A DNA stretch of 57,186 bases, taken from NCBI GenBank assembly GCA_029946065.1, contig JAQSDU010000009.1:1-57186 (forward strand), in the 5' to 3' direction. Position numbers and translations under genes: made by a program. Below are positions 37,283-46,500 of the stretch, piece after piece (position 1 is the first letter of the stretch; each line of letters begins with the position of its first letter). The DNA is from Flavobacterium sp. (GTDB lineage Bacteria > Bacteroidota > Bacteroidia > Flavobacteriales > Flavobacteriaceae). Below the pieces are notes generated by a model. The model saw only the letters and a list, made by a program, of their open reading frames with translations, did not search any database and was not told the origin of the DNA.

Positions 37283-38488
37283 ATGAGCAACACAACAGAT
37301 CATTATGATGTTATCATCATTGGTGGCGGTGCTATGGGCCTTGCGACGGCTTATCATACCGCCAAAAGAAAAGCAAAAACGCTGGTACTCGAGCAATTTA
37401 CATTCGGCAATCAGCTTGGAAGCTCGGCTGGCGTATCAAGACAATTCCGAATTCCGTATCCGGATGATTATATGGTTCAAATGGCTCTCGACGCGCTTCC
37501 GTTCTGGGATGAATTGCAAGGACAGACTTCTAAAACGCTTCTGGATAAAGTTGGAACGCTGTGGTTTGGCGACCCAAAAGTGCGTTCTACCGAGGGCAAT
37601 ATCGCCGAAGCCGAAGCCGCTTTAAAAGCGCTAAAAGTACCTTATGTTGAACTGACTTCGAAGCAAATCGAAGAACAATACCATTTTAAGAATCTGCCCG
37701 AAAATTATACCGGGCTGTTTCAGGCCGACGGCGCAAGCATTGATTTTATGGCAACAATCGAAACGTTACTCGAAGTCGCAAAGAAAAGCAATGAAGTTAC
37801 TTTGATGGAACATTCTCCTGTAATTGATATCAGGCAAAACGGCAAAACTTTTGAAGTGACGACGCCAAACGGCGTGTACCAAAGTGATAAACTTGTGGTA
37901 GTTCCAGGACCGTACATCAACAGTGTCATCAACCTGCTCAATTTTAAGATTAATGCGACTTACTGGAACATGTCATCGGCATATTTTAAAAAGACCGATC
38001 CGAAAGTCCAATATCCTACCTGGTTTGTCTTTCAGAATAAAATTGGCGATAACGGCAACCAGTTTTATGGATTTCCCGGGGTATCATGGGACCATCCCGA
38101 ATATATACGCGTGGCTCCTGATTTCGTTATCGATGCATTGGATGAACCACATGATAGGACCTTAATTCCTAATAAACAGGAATTAGAATATACATCACAA
38201 TGGATTCGTGATCATATGACCGGACTCGATCCGACACCGCACTTTACATCAACCTGCTTGATTGCGCTGAGTACGATTCCGAATAAGGAATTGCTGATTG
38301 ATTTTGCACCGCCTTATGTCAAGAATAACAAGAATATCGTTGTTTATGCAACAGGCTGGGCAGCAAAATTCACACCGTTTCTTGGAAAAATATTGTCAGA
38401 CATGGCGCTCGACGGACACACAGATTTCGATATCACGCCATTTGAATTAGGAAATAAATTCTTTAAACGCTTTAAACCAACCAAATAA
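37283..38488 (+). CDS. FAD-dependent amine oxidase of the sarcosine/N-methyltryptophan oxidase family (401 aa)
   Basis: Oxidises a secondary or N-methyl amine, releasing H2O2. The N-terminal dinucleotide fold GGGAMGLATA (14-23) and SSAGVSRQFRIPY (about 48-60) match MSOX/SolA-type enzymes. Cys325 in FTSTCLIALSTIPNKEL lies where monomeric sarcosine oxidases attach FAD covalently. The length is normal. The ending ATGWAAKFTPFLGKI is also typical. The substrate is not clear. Its stop is three bases before the next flavoenzyme gene. Confidence 0.85.
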   Translation: MSNTTDHYDVIIIGGGAMGLATAYHTAKRKAKTLVLEQFTFGNQLGSSAGVSRQFRIPYPDDYMVQMALDALPFWDELQGQTSKTLLDKVGTLWFGDPKVRSTEGNIAEAEAALKALKVPYVELTSKQIEEQYHFKNLPENYTGLFQADGASIDFMATIETLLEVAKKSNEVTLMEHSPVIDIRQNGKTFEVTTPNGVYQSDKLVVVPGPYINSVINLLNFKINATYWNMSSAYFKKTDPKVQYPTWFVFQNKIGDNGNQFYGFPGVSWDHPEYIRVAPDFVIDALDEPHDRTLIPNKQELEYTSQWIRDHMTGLDPTPHFTSTCLIALSTIPNKELLIDFAPPYVKNNKNIVVYATGWAAKFTPFLGKILSDMALDGHTDFDITPFELGNKFFKRFKPTK

Positions 38489-38491
38489 ACT

Positions 38492-40252
38492 ATGAATAAA
38501 AATACACCATTAAACCCAGGCATGAACCCGGATATGAAAACGGAAATTGCCATTATAGGAGCCGGAATGTCTGGCCTCTACACTGCTTTCCGCCTGACGG
38601 CAGATAAAAAGCACAAGGCAAGCCAAGTGCAGATTTTTGATATGAACGATAGGCTTGGCGGCAGGCTGGAGTCGGTGGTAATGCCCGGAATGAATTTCTG
38701 GGGCGAGCTTGGCGGCATGCGCTACCTGACTTCGCAGGAAATTGTAACTGCCCTGATAGAAGGCTATCCGCTCACAGAAAAAGATCCAGAGAAACGCAAA
38801 TTCGCGCTCAAAGACAGGATGACACCGGTTGATTTTCCGATGGGCGATACGTCAAAATTGTTGTTTTATCTCAGAAAACAACGTATGAAACAAGATGCTT
38901 GGCAAGTGGCGCAAAGCAAAGGCAAAAAACTTGAATCACGTTATTTTTTGGATGACGATGATATCGGGTACAACTCTGATCAATTGTTCAACAAAGTAAT
39001 TTATGAGGTTTTGATGGCCGATCCGTGGTTTGCAAAGAAATACGGGAAAAAGGTATCGCACGATTCCAAATACGATTATGTATTCAAACTTACGAGCCGC
39101 GATTGGGACCATATCAAGCCGAAATTGGTTTATAATTTCCCGGATTCTCCATACGATGGGCGCAAAGTCAATGATATCGGGTTCTGGAACCTAATAAAAG
39201 ATAGGATTTCTCAGGAAGGATATGAATTTGTAGCAAATGCCGGAGGGTATTATTCAAACACCATCAACTGGAATTCGGCTGAAGCGTTCCCGTATATGGT
39301 TGGTGATTTTTCTGAAAACATGAAATATAAAACTATCGAAGAGGGTTATGACAGTATTGCTTATGCGATTGCCAACCAATATATGGCAGAAGAAGATGCC
39401 TGCATCTGGTCTGAAAACAAACTGCTGACTTTTACAAAAGAACACGCCGAAAAAAAGAAATACAGATATGAACTCACTTTTCTGAATTTGCAAACTAATA
39501 GCCGTTGGAATGTGTATGCCAATACCATTGTTTTGGCCATGCCAAGAAAATCCTTAGAGCTTTTGGACCAGAATAATTTCTTCTTTGATGTGAATGAAAA
39601 TACGGTGCTTGACAAAAATATCCGTTCTGTGATCATGGAGCCGTCATTTAAAATTTTGATGGGATTTAAGGAAGCTTGGTGGAAGCAACTCGGCATCGAT
39701 TCTGGGCATTCAATCACCGATTTGCCGTTGCGCCAATGCTATTATTTTGGCACCGATCCCGAAACCGGAAATTCGATGCTCTTGGGAAGTTACGGCGACA
39801 TGGAAACAGAGACTTTTTGGAAAGCGCTTTCCGACGATAAAGTTTTGTTTAAGGCAAAGCCAGCCGAATCAGCATCGCTCAAAGAATTAAAAGCGCTGAC
39901 CAGCGTGCAAGCTACCAAACTGATGACAGAAGAGGTTTTAAAAGAATTGCGTGAATTGCATGGTCCTGATGTCGAGATTCCGGAGCCCTATGTAACCTGG
40001 TTTCGCGATTGGACCGACGATCCTTTTGGGGCCGGTTACCATGCCTGGAAGGCGGGAATTTCCGTAAAAGACGTTATGCCCTACATGCGAAAACCAGTCG
40101 CATCCGAAAAAATTCATATTTGCGGTGAAGCTTATTCAGACCAACAAGGATGGGTAGAAGGTGCTTTTTGTGAAGCAGAGAAAATGTTGCAGGAACATTT
40201 CGCGTTGAAACGCCCGGTGTGGATTGACCGCAGATATTATATGGGTTGGTAA
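38492..40252 (+). CDS. Flavin amine oxidase / L-amino acid oxidase-like (586 aa)
   Basis: FAD-binding motif IIGAGMSGLY (21-30) with the second-part signature DRLGGRLESV, typical of the amine oxidase superfamily. The substrate-side residues GELGGMRYL and the C-terminal FAD-binding segment EAYSDQQGWVEGAF are present. Family members oxidise amino acids or amines with release of ammonia and H2O2. It lies three bases after the sarcosine oxidase-like gene, so the two are probably co-transcribed. I cannot name the substrate. Confidence 0.82.
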   Translation: MNKNTPLNPGMNPDMKTEIAIIGAGMSGLYTAFRLTADKKHKASQVQIFDMNDRLGGRLESVVMPGMNFWGELGGMRYLTSQEIVTALIEGYPLTEKDPEKRKFALKDRMTPVDFPMGDTSKLLFYLRKQRMKQDAWQVAQSKGKKLESRYFLDDDDIGYNSDQLFNKVIYEVLMADPWFAKKYGKKVSHDSKYDYVFKLTSRDWDHIKPKLVYNFPDSPYDGRKVNDIGFWNLIKDRISQEGYEFVANAGGYYSNTINWNSAEAFPYMVGDFSENMKYKTIEEGYDSIAYAIANQYMAEEDACIWSENKLLTFTKEHAEKKKYRYELTFLNLQTNSRWNVYANTIVLAMPRKSLELLDQNNFFFDVNENTVLDKNIRSVIMEPSFKILMGFKEAWWKQLGIDSGHSITDLPLRQCYYFGTDPETGNSMLLGSYGDMETETFWKALSDDKVLFKAKPAESASLKELKALTSVQATKLMTEEVLKELRELHGPDVEIPEPYVTWFRDWTDDPFGAGYHAWKAGISVKDVMPYMRKPVASEKIHICGEAYSDQQGWVEGAFCEAEKMLQEHFALKRPVWIDRRYYMGW

Positions 40253-40276
40253 AACCCCTAGGCTAGAATTATCCGG

Positions 40277-41671
40277 CTAATTCTTGATGAATTTCCGGAT
40301 AATTTTTGTGCTTCCTTCTTTCAGTATCAGGATGTAAGTGCCGCTTTGAAGTTGCTCCACATTGATGTACTCCCCATTCATGGCGGTATTTTCAATACGC
40401 TGTCCATTGATGTCCATTATGGTGTAATGGTCGATATTGCCTGCGTTTTTTATGTAAAGCAACGATGTCGTCGGATTAGGATACATCTCAAAATTATCCC
40501 GCGGCAGATTTTGTGCGCCCAAAGTTGTATCGGTCATTCTGATGGCCCTATTTTTACTACCGTCATTGAAAGTCGTAAAATTGCCACCGATGACTAATTT
40601 ATTATCGGCTTGTTTACAAATTGATTTTACCCAATCGTCAAATCCGGTGCCAATCGTTAGCGTAGTGTCAAGCGTTCCGTCACTGTTCAATCTGGCGAAT
40701 CTTGTCCTTGCAGTATTATTGTATGTCAGGAATGAACCACCGATGTAAATTTTCTCGTCGGAATTTATAAGTAAAGACATTACGGTACTGTTTGCACCTG
40801 TTCCGATAGTAAAGGTCGTGTCGAGGGTGCCATCGGTATTGATACGCGCGATGCGGTTTCTGCCGATTCCATTATAAGCCTGGAAATCACCGCCGATGAT
40901 CAGTTTTCCGTCCAGTTGCAATGCCATTGTCCAGATATTGTTCAAAGCACCGGTTCCGGTGTTGTATGTCGCATCAATGGTTCCGTCTGTGTTTAAACGT
41001 ACAATACGCTTGTTTGCGACACCATTGTAATTCAAAAAATCGCCGCCAACAATAACCTTTCCATCAGATTGGATAACAAGGTCTCGGATGCGGTTATCGG
41101 CGCCAGTGCCAATAATAAAACTGCTGTCAAAAGTTCCGTTTGCATTTATACGTGCCAGCCTATTGACTGTAGTTCCGTTATAACTTGTAAACCTGCCACC
41201 AATTACAAACTTTCCGTCACTCTGCATCTTAACTGTTTCCAGATAATCATTCGGTCCAGTTCCTATATTAAAAGAAGTGTCTTTAGTACCATTGGAATTC
41301 AGCCGCACAATCCTGTTGGAGGCCACGCCGTTGTAGCTGGTGAAACCGCCATATATGATAATCTTTCCGTCTGATTGTAAGAGGCAACCCCAAATCCCGG
41401 CATTTGTGCCGGTGCCGGCATTAAATGTTGTGTCTTTCGTTCCGTCGCTGTTAAGCCTAATGATACATTTGGCATCGAGACCGTTGTAATTAATGTATTG
41501 TCCGACAACAATTATCTTATTATCGGGCTGTACCAAAACCCTGTCTACCGTGATGCTTCCAAATCCGCTCCAGTTGTCAAAACCGGTTCCGGTCACAAAT
41601 GTGGTGTCTTCGGTTAGTGTTTGCCCAAATGTAATATTGCAAATCACTAATAGCAGGAATAAAAGTCTCAT
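40277..41671 (-). CDS. T9SS-secreted protein of delta-60 (WD40-like) repeats (464 aa)
   Basis: The signal peptide ends near NITFGQ (about residue 16). Seven delta-60 type repeats follow (about 20-385), each with VGGDF/GGRF..YNG...NRI.R.N.DGT.D..F..GTG. The C-terminus has a T9SS type A sorting domain (FEMYPNPTTSLLYIKN, GTYILILKEGSTKIIRKFIKN). The repeats are thought to form a propeller. The substrate or partner is unknown. It diverges from the cluster at 41916. Confidence 0.9.
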   Translation of the reverse strand: MRLLFLLLVICNITFGQTLTEDTTFVTGTGFDNWSGFGSITVDRVLVQPDNKIIVVGQYINYNGLDAKCIIRLNSDGTKDTTFNAGTGTNAGIWGCLLQSDGKIIIYGGFTSYNGVASNRIVRLNSNGTKDTSFNIGTGPNDYLETVKMQSDGKFVIGGRFTSYNGTTVNRLARINANGTFDSSFIIGTGADNRIRDLVIQSDGKVIVGGDFLNYNGVANKRIVRLNTDGTIDATYNTGTGALNNIWTMALQLDGKLIIGGDFQAYNGIGRNRIARINTDGTLDTTFTIGTGANSTVMSLLINSDEKIYIGGSFLTYNNTARTRFARLNSDGTLDTTLTIGTGFDDWVKSICKQADNKLVIGGNFTTFNDGSKNRAIRMTDTTLGAQNLPRDNFEMYPNPTTSLLYIKNAGNIDHYTIMDINGQRIENTAMNGEYINVEQLQSGTYILILKEGSTKIIRKFIKN

Positions 41672-41815
41672 AATGGATTTTTTTGTGTTAATGAATACCT
41701 GACGAATTGTATTCCTGCAATAATACTGAAAAATAGTTTCCCTGCAACACCCTTGTTTACAGAAGTTTCAGAGGTTAAGTCAAAAAAATTAAAGCAGAGA
41801 AACTATTTCATTTGC

Positions 41816-41851
41816 GTATAAATACCTGTTCTGATAATCAGGTATTTATAC
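41816..41851. promoter_or_regulatory. Perfect 13-bp inverted repeat upstream of the giant-protein cluster
   Basis: GTATAAATACCTG (41816-41828) and CAGGTATTTATAC (41839-41851) are exact complements separated by 10 bases. The centre lies about 55 bases before the transcription start predicted from the TATCTTTG box, a position fitting an activator site, although repression or an RNA hairpin is possible. A further AATACCTGA half-site is at 41694-41702. Confidence 0.6.
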
Positions 41852-41876
41852 TCGCATACAGCAAAAAAGAACCCGA

Positions 41877-41884
41877 TATCTTTG
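41877..41884 (+). promoter_or_regulatory. -7 box of the giant-protein cluster
   Basis: TATCTTTG is a full match to TAnnTTTG, 31 bases before the first gene. No TTG is present at -33, which agrees with dependence on an activator binding the inverted repeat just upstream. Confidence 0.6.
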
Positions 41885-41915
41885 GCTTATTATTAACCAT
41901 TAAAAAAAACTAATT

Positions 41916-42248
41916 ATGGCTTATCCAGCAAATTTTCCGAATTTTTTACTAACAAACTCACTTACATGTTCAACTACCATTTCTTTGGTTGGTGGTATGC
42001 AGGTAGCAACAATCCAATTCAACAATCAGGCAGGTCTTTTGGGAACTATCACTTTGAGCCCGGTACAACCAGCTGCAACAGACGTTGAATTCAAAAGAGG
42101 TAACCAAGTGGTTTATATCTCTCGTGCTTATTTTCAGGCAGCTTTTGGTTTGACGCAAGGGCAGGTAACTGTTACCGGTACTTCTACAGATCCTGACGGA
42201 AAAGATTTGACTCCGTTCCAAGGCCAAGTAGCAAGCTGGAGCAACTAA
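41916..42248 (+). CDS. Small cytoplasmic beta-rich protein, paralogue 1 (110 aa)
   Basis: I do not recognise this family. No signal peptide. The sequence alternates as beta strands, with an ISLVGGMQVATIQF block (about 22-35), a VEFKRGNQVVYISRAYFQAAFG block, and the ending GQVASWSN. It has two tandem relatives of exactly equal length (333 bases each) downstream: one broken by TAG, one intact. It is the first gene of the giant-protein cluster and is followed by a strong hairpin, suggesting a separate, more abundant transcript. Confidence 0.75.
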   Translation: MAYPANFPNFLLTNSLTCSTTISLVGGMQVATIQFNNQAGLLGTITLSPVQPAATDVEFKRGNQVVYISRAYFQAAFGLTQGQVTVTGTSTDPDGKDLTPFQGQVASWSN

Positions 42249-42259
42249 AAAAAGTAACG

Positions 42260-42290
42260 GAATTGCATTTGGATCAACCAAATGCAATTC
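42260..42290 (+). terminator. Strong hairpin after the first cluster gene
   Basis: GAATTGCATTTGG (42260-42272) pairs perfectly with CCAAATGCAATTC (42278-42290), loop 5, starting 12 bases after the stop of paralogue 1. The tail has only short T-runs, so it may be a partial terminator or a stabilising 3' end, leaving some read-through to the rest of the cluster. Confidence 0.65.
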
Positions 42291-42364
42291 TGTCCTTTTA
42301 AAATTATCAATTCGCATAAAATCGATTTACCCCACAGCACTTTCCGGACAGCAAAACAAACCAA

Positions 42365-42697
42365 ATGGATACTAAAAAAATTAAAGGCTTATTGACCAAT
42401 TCAATTTTGACAGAAACGACAGTTTCCATTAATGGATTCCGGTAGTATGTCACAATAGCGTTTAATTGCTCTTCCGGAAAAACCGGAATAGTAAATCTTA
42501 GCCCAGACGCAACAGTTGCAACTGAAGTGAAATTTGTTTCCCCTAATAGTGCGCAAAAGATATTTATTTCTAAAATTTATTATGAGCCTGCTAATGGTGA
42601 GCAACCAGGAAATGTTTTCTGCACCGGTTCTGCAACAGATCAAATGGGACAAAATGAAGGCAAATTTGACCGCAGTATTGTTAGCTGGGAATTATAA
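42365..42697 (+). pseudogene. Paralogue 2 of the small beta-rich protein, interrupted by one in-frame TAG
   Basis: From the ATG at 42365 the frame reads MDTKKIKGLLTNSILTETT, a TAG at 42443-42445 (codon 27), then continues without any frameshift to SIVSWEL and a TAA. Its total length (333 bases) equals that of both neighbours, and the TAG falls at the position that is Gln29 in paralogue 1 and Gln28 in paralogue 3. A CAG-to-TAG change would explain it. Everything after the TAG remains conserved, so either it decayed very recently or read-through produces some protein. Confidence 0.75.
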
Positions 42698-42721
42698 AAG
42701 AACCTTTTAAACAACTTAACG

Positions 42722-43054
42722 ATGGCATTACCAACCACGATTACCACCAAACTACCAAACAATCTTACCGCGGTAACGACTGTGGCGGTTTTAAACGGAA
42801 TGCAGACTGCAAACGTAGTATTTGCGCTTGTTCCTGAAGGCACAATCGCCAGTTTTTCGTTGGCCCCTACTTATCCTACGGTAGCCAACCAGCAATTCCA
42901 GATTGGCGCACGCCATTTTAACCTCAATGAAATCCGTTTTCAGGCCGCTTTTGGCATGCAGACCGGAGAACTAATGTGCAATGCGGTCATTACAGATGAT
43001 AAAGGCGGCAACGCAACACCTTTTAATATGCCCGTGGCAAACTGGTCAGTTTAA
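42722..43054 (+). CDS. Small cytoplasmic beta-rich protein, paralogue 3 (110 aa)
   Basis: Same length and layout as paralogue 1: an early VAVLNGMQTANVVFAL block, a middle NQQFQIGARHFNLNEIRFQAAFGMQTGEL stretch matching the YFQAAFGLTQGQV part of paralogue 1, and the ending MPVANWSV. No signal peptide. Function unknown. It begins 24 bases after paralogue 2, with little room for its own promoter, so it is likely transcribed with the cluster. Confidence 0.75.
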   Translation: MALPTTITTKLPNNLTAVTTVAVLNGMQTANVVFALVPEGTIASFSLAPTYPTVANQQFQIGARHFNLNEIRFQAAFGMQTGELMCNAVITDDKGGNATPFNMPVANWSV

Positions 43055-43095
43055 TATTAAGGCAGTTTTATTTGCCTGATTTACAAAAATATAAA

Positions 43096-43542
43096 TTGAA
43101 AAAGTCGCTATCATTATTCATTCTCGCACTTGCGCTTTGTTGTGTTTCAATATCATCGAGCAGTCAGCCTTTCTCTTCAAAAAATGACCAATTTATTGAA
43201 GTCAGCGTACAGCAAGTAATTCTAAAGCCGGGCGACAGCATCAGCAGGTATTTTGGCGATCTTACAATAAATCTCAAGTTGAGCAATACTGGTAGGTCGG
43301 TTGAATGCAACATGTACTTATCGACGCAGCTAATTGGGGTACAAACCTTGACTGCCGAACAAAGCCAATATCCGTTCGATTTACAATTGGCCGATTATAA
43401 AGCGAATGGAACATTAACACTGCAGATTAACGAAACGCCTGATGCTTTTTCCAAAGTAAGTGGCATTTTCACTTATACCGTAGTCGCCAATCATCAGTCT
43501 TTTATCTGCAAAGGCGATTTAATCGCGTGGCACCTGAACTAA
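43096..43542 (+). CDS. Exported small protein with a TTG start (148-156 aa)
   Basis: A signal peptide (KKSLSLFILALALCCVSISSSS) has no ATG ahead of it. I prefer the TTG at 43096, which directly gives MKKSLSLF; a TTG at 43072 would add eight residues. The mature part is beta-rich (FIEVSVQQVILKPGDSI; LTINLKLSNTGRSV) and ends KGDLIAWHLN, faintly like the SW-type ends of the 110-aa paralogues. It is the only exported member of the cluster. Function unknown. Confidence 0.7.
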   Translation: MKKSLSLFILALALCCVSISSSSQPFSSKNDQFIEVSVQQVILKPGDSISRYFGDLTINLKLSNTGRSVECNMYLSTQLIGVQTLTAEQSQYPFDLQLADYKANGTLTLQINETPDAFSKVSGIFTYTVVANHQSFICKGDLIAWHLN

Positions 43543-43588
43543 AACGCAACGCAAAAAGGCATAATTTTTACCTATAAAACATACAAAA

Positions 43589-46500
43589 ATGCCAGAATTA
43601 AATTTTATCAGCTCCGTTAATCCGGATTTATATGTTGCGCAACAAGCGTCAGGAGATAGCTTCTGGGTAGCTTTTTTGCCCTTAGATGCCAAATCAGTTG
43701 GTGCTGCGAGTATATTGTTCGGTGATACGTTGAAGTTTCCCGGAACGTATATTTTTTCCGCAACTGCCCCGACAGACCTCAATACATTTACGACAAATGC
43801 ACAGAAATATCTGGCAAGTGTTGCACAGCAATACCAGCAAGCTGCGGTCGCCTGGTTTACAGCGCCTGATGCCGACATGAATGCAAATAATGTTTTGATG
43901 CTGTATTTTCAAGGTGCAAATAACGGTTACGGATTGCTAACGAATTTTAATTTTAATTTTGGCAACGCTTTCGCTACATTAACAATAAGCGCTGCTGCAA
44001 TGCCAACAATTACTTTGGATACAGATAATAACCGTATTGTATTTGTCGGACCTCAGGGAGGCGTTAGTCTTATAACATATACAGCAAATAATAATACATC
44101 GCAGGTTGTAACCGACACCAATTTGGAACTTCCTTTTACGGGAAGCAGTATGGGTTCGTTGAGGTTTTTGGCAACATTAAATCAGGCCAATGATTTCAAA
44201 TCTTTTGATACGGCATCGAAATATTTTTACAACGACAACACGACAGAGCAACTCATGGAAATGAGTTATCCTGAATTTGCAGGTGGCAGTCTTAATCAAA
44301 TGATGCAATTTCAGGTTGCGATTAATCCAATCGATTTGCTCAATCAGCAACAGCTGAGTACTTACATGGCATTTTTGGGCACTACACTTGTGAATTCGGT
44401 TCCTTCACCAACACTGTTGACGTCTAATTTCAGGACTGATTACGGACTCCCGATTAACCTGATTCCGAATATATCGTTTTCAACGGTTAACGGTTCGAAT
44501 AATATTCCGACAGCAGAAAGTGCTGTCCTTGTTTTTTCAGAAAGAGATCCGGGAAACCCGGCTGATAACTGGTATACAATTCCTTCAGGATATTATCAGT
44601 TCGGAATAAATGCTTCCGAGGAATCGTATCTCGACAGCAACAAACAAATAAGACTTTTATGTGGGCTTTCCGGTACCGAATCAGTAAGTATTACGCCACA
44701 AAGTTCATTGTCGATGGGTGATTTTGTTTCATTTAAAGGAAAGTTACCGGCTTTTGTGCCACAATTCCCAATATTACAATCGGGCAACAAGGTAGGATCC
44801 AATACGACACAAAAACCACTTTCGAATAATTACCTGACTGCTTGGGCCGGAGTCGTAAAAAACACTCCCAATTCTGACAATGTTTACCACTCACAACCAC
44901 AAGGAAGTTCATTGTATACGGTAGGAAGTTCGGGTGCAAACGGACAATTTCTGAATTATTTCTTATCCAATTCTGGAACGCTAAACGAGCAAAATGTACC
45001 AACGATTTATTTTCCGATGGTCGCGTATGGCACAAATACTGTGCTGGCACCTCGTGCAAGTGCTCCCGCGTTTGAATTGCAGATATTGGCACCACAAAGA
45101 AAATTGCTCATTAGCACCGCTCTAACTGGTCAGGCAGCTGGCAGGGCAGTGGCAATGGCCAAAAGCCAAGCGTTGCTTAAAGGTGGCACCAATGATTGTA
45201 CACCCGAGACTTGTTATTCGACGACGAGTCCGCAAGGATTCTTTTTGCAGGTCGACAAAGCCACTTCTGTATGGAAAAACCTAAAACTGGCGAGCAACCA
45301 ATTTACGAAAAGCGATGGTACAGAATCACCGGTTTATACTTTAGAATTCAATAGCCTTGATCCAAAACTGCAATCGGCATTGCAAACCAATCAGTTGTTT
45401 CTGGTCGCTTCTGCCAATGTTAATAATGTATTGGGAGATTTTGCCAACAGTATGGAGATAGAAGAGTGGCCATTCGATCTTAAGGTGCCAACGCCCGATC
45501 CACTAAAGCCAAATACTGGCCAGTATAGCAATGTCGTCATCTTTAAATATTGTGGACAGAGCCTTCAGGACAGGGTGAAAAATGTGCAGTTCTGGACCAA
45601 TCCTGAAGATTTTAATGATACCGCTAATAATGGTCTGCCCAATCTTTCGGGCTGGATCAGTAATTATATTCAGCGAGGGATTGATAAATTCAATGCAGGT
45701 GATACCGATTATGCCAAATTTTACAATATTGCTACGAATCCTGATTGGAAAGGTGTGATTGCGCTCAAGGTCGACATATCGCTTACCACTTTTCCTGCAG
45801 AATTGCAGGGTTTGCTTGCAGGAATTGACCTGAGCGAATTTAATGCCCATCATTTCGGAATTGATTTGAGTGTAGTAAACAACGACGGCGGCACATTATC
45901 AATGGCTGCAACCAGCTCACTATTTGCGCTTATTGATTATGAAGACACGCTTTTCCAGCAATTCAACAGTGATATAGAGCTGTATAAATCGAGTGCTCCA
46001 ATCAACACTTCAGTAGATTATTTATATAATGTATTGCTGTTAAAAGTATTATTTGTCAATTCGAAAATTGCTAGTTTCAACAGTTATATTGCCTTTACGG
46101 TCAATAAATTATTCGGCGAAACCGTTATTCCTGATACACGGGATAATTTGCTCATACTAAACGGGACTTATGAAAACCACAATGGCGTGCCATCCTATAC
46201 TTTCAGTGCGACCGGAAGTAACATACTCAGTCTTGACAGCGTAATTCTTCAGGATGTTGAAATCCTGAAAGCCAATTTTGTTACCACCGTTTCACAAGAT
46301 AATAGTGGGACAGTCTTATCGCGATTCTCATTCTTCGGGTACCTCAATTTCTTTTCGCTTGAAGGATTCGACTTAATGTCTTTTGGAAGTGAAACGACAG
46401 ATCCTCCGCTTACATCCGGAAGAGGAATATCATTTTCGAACATGTATATCGACCTGACCTTCCCGCTCAGCACACCAACCAGTCAGGTTTTTACATTTGA

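Noticed and set aside
40265..40284. 7-bp hairpin (AGAATTA / TAATTCT) at the end of the delta-60 repeat gene
   Set aside because: It overlaps the stop codon, is short and lacks a T-run, so it is not convincing as a terminator.
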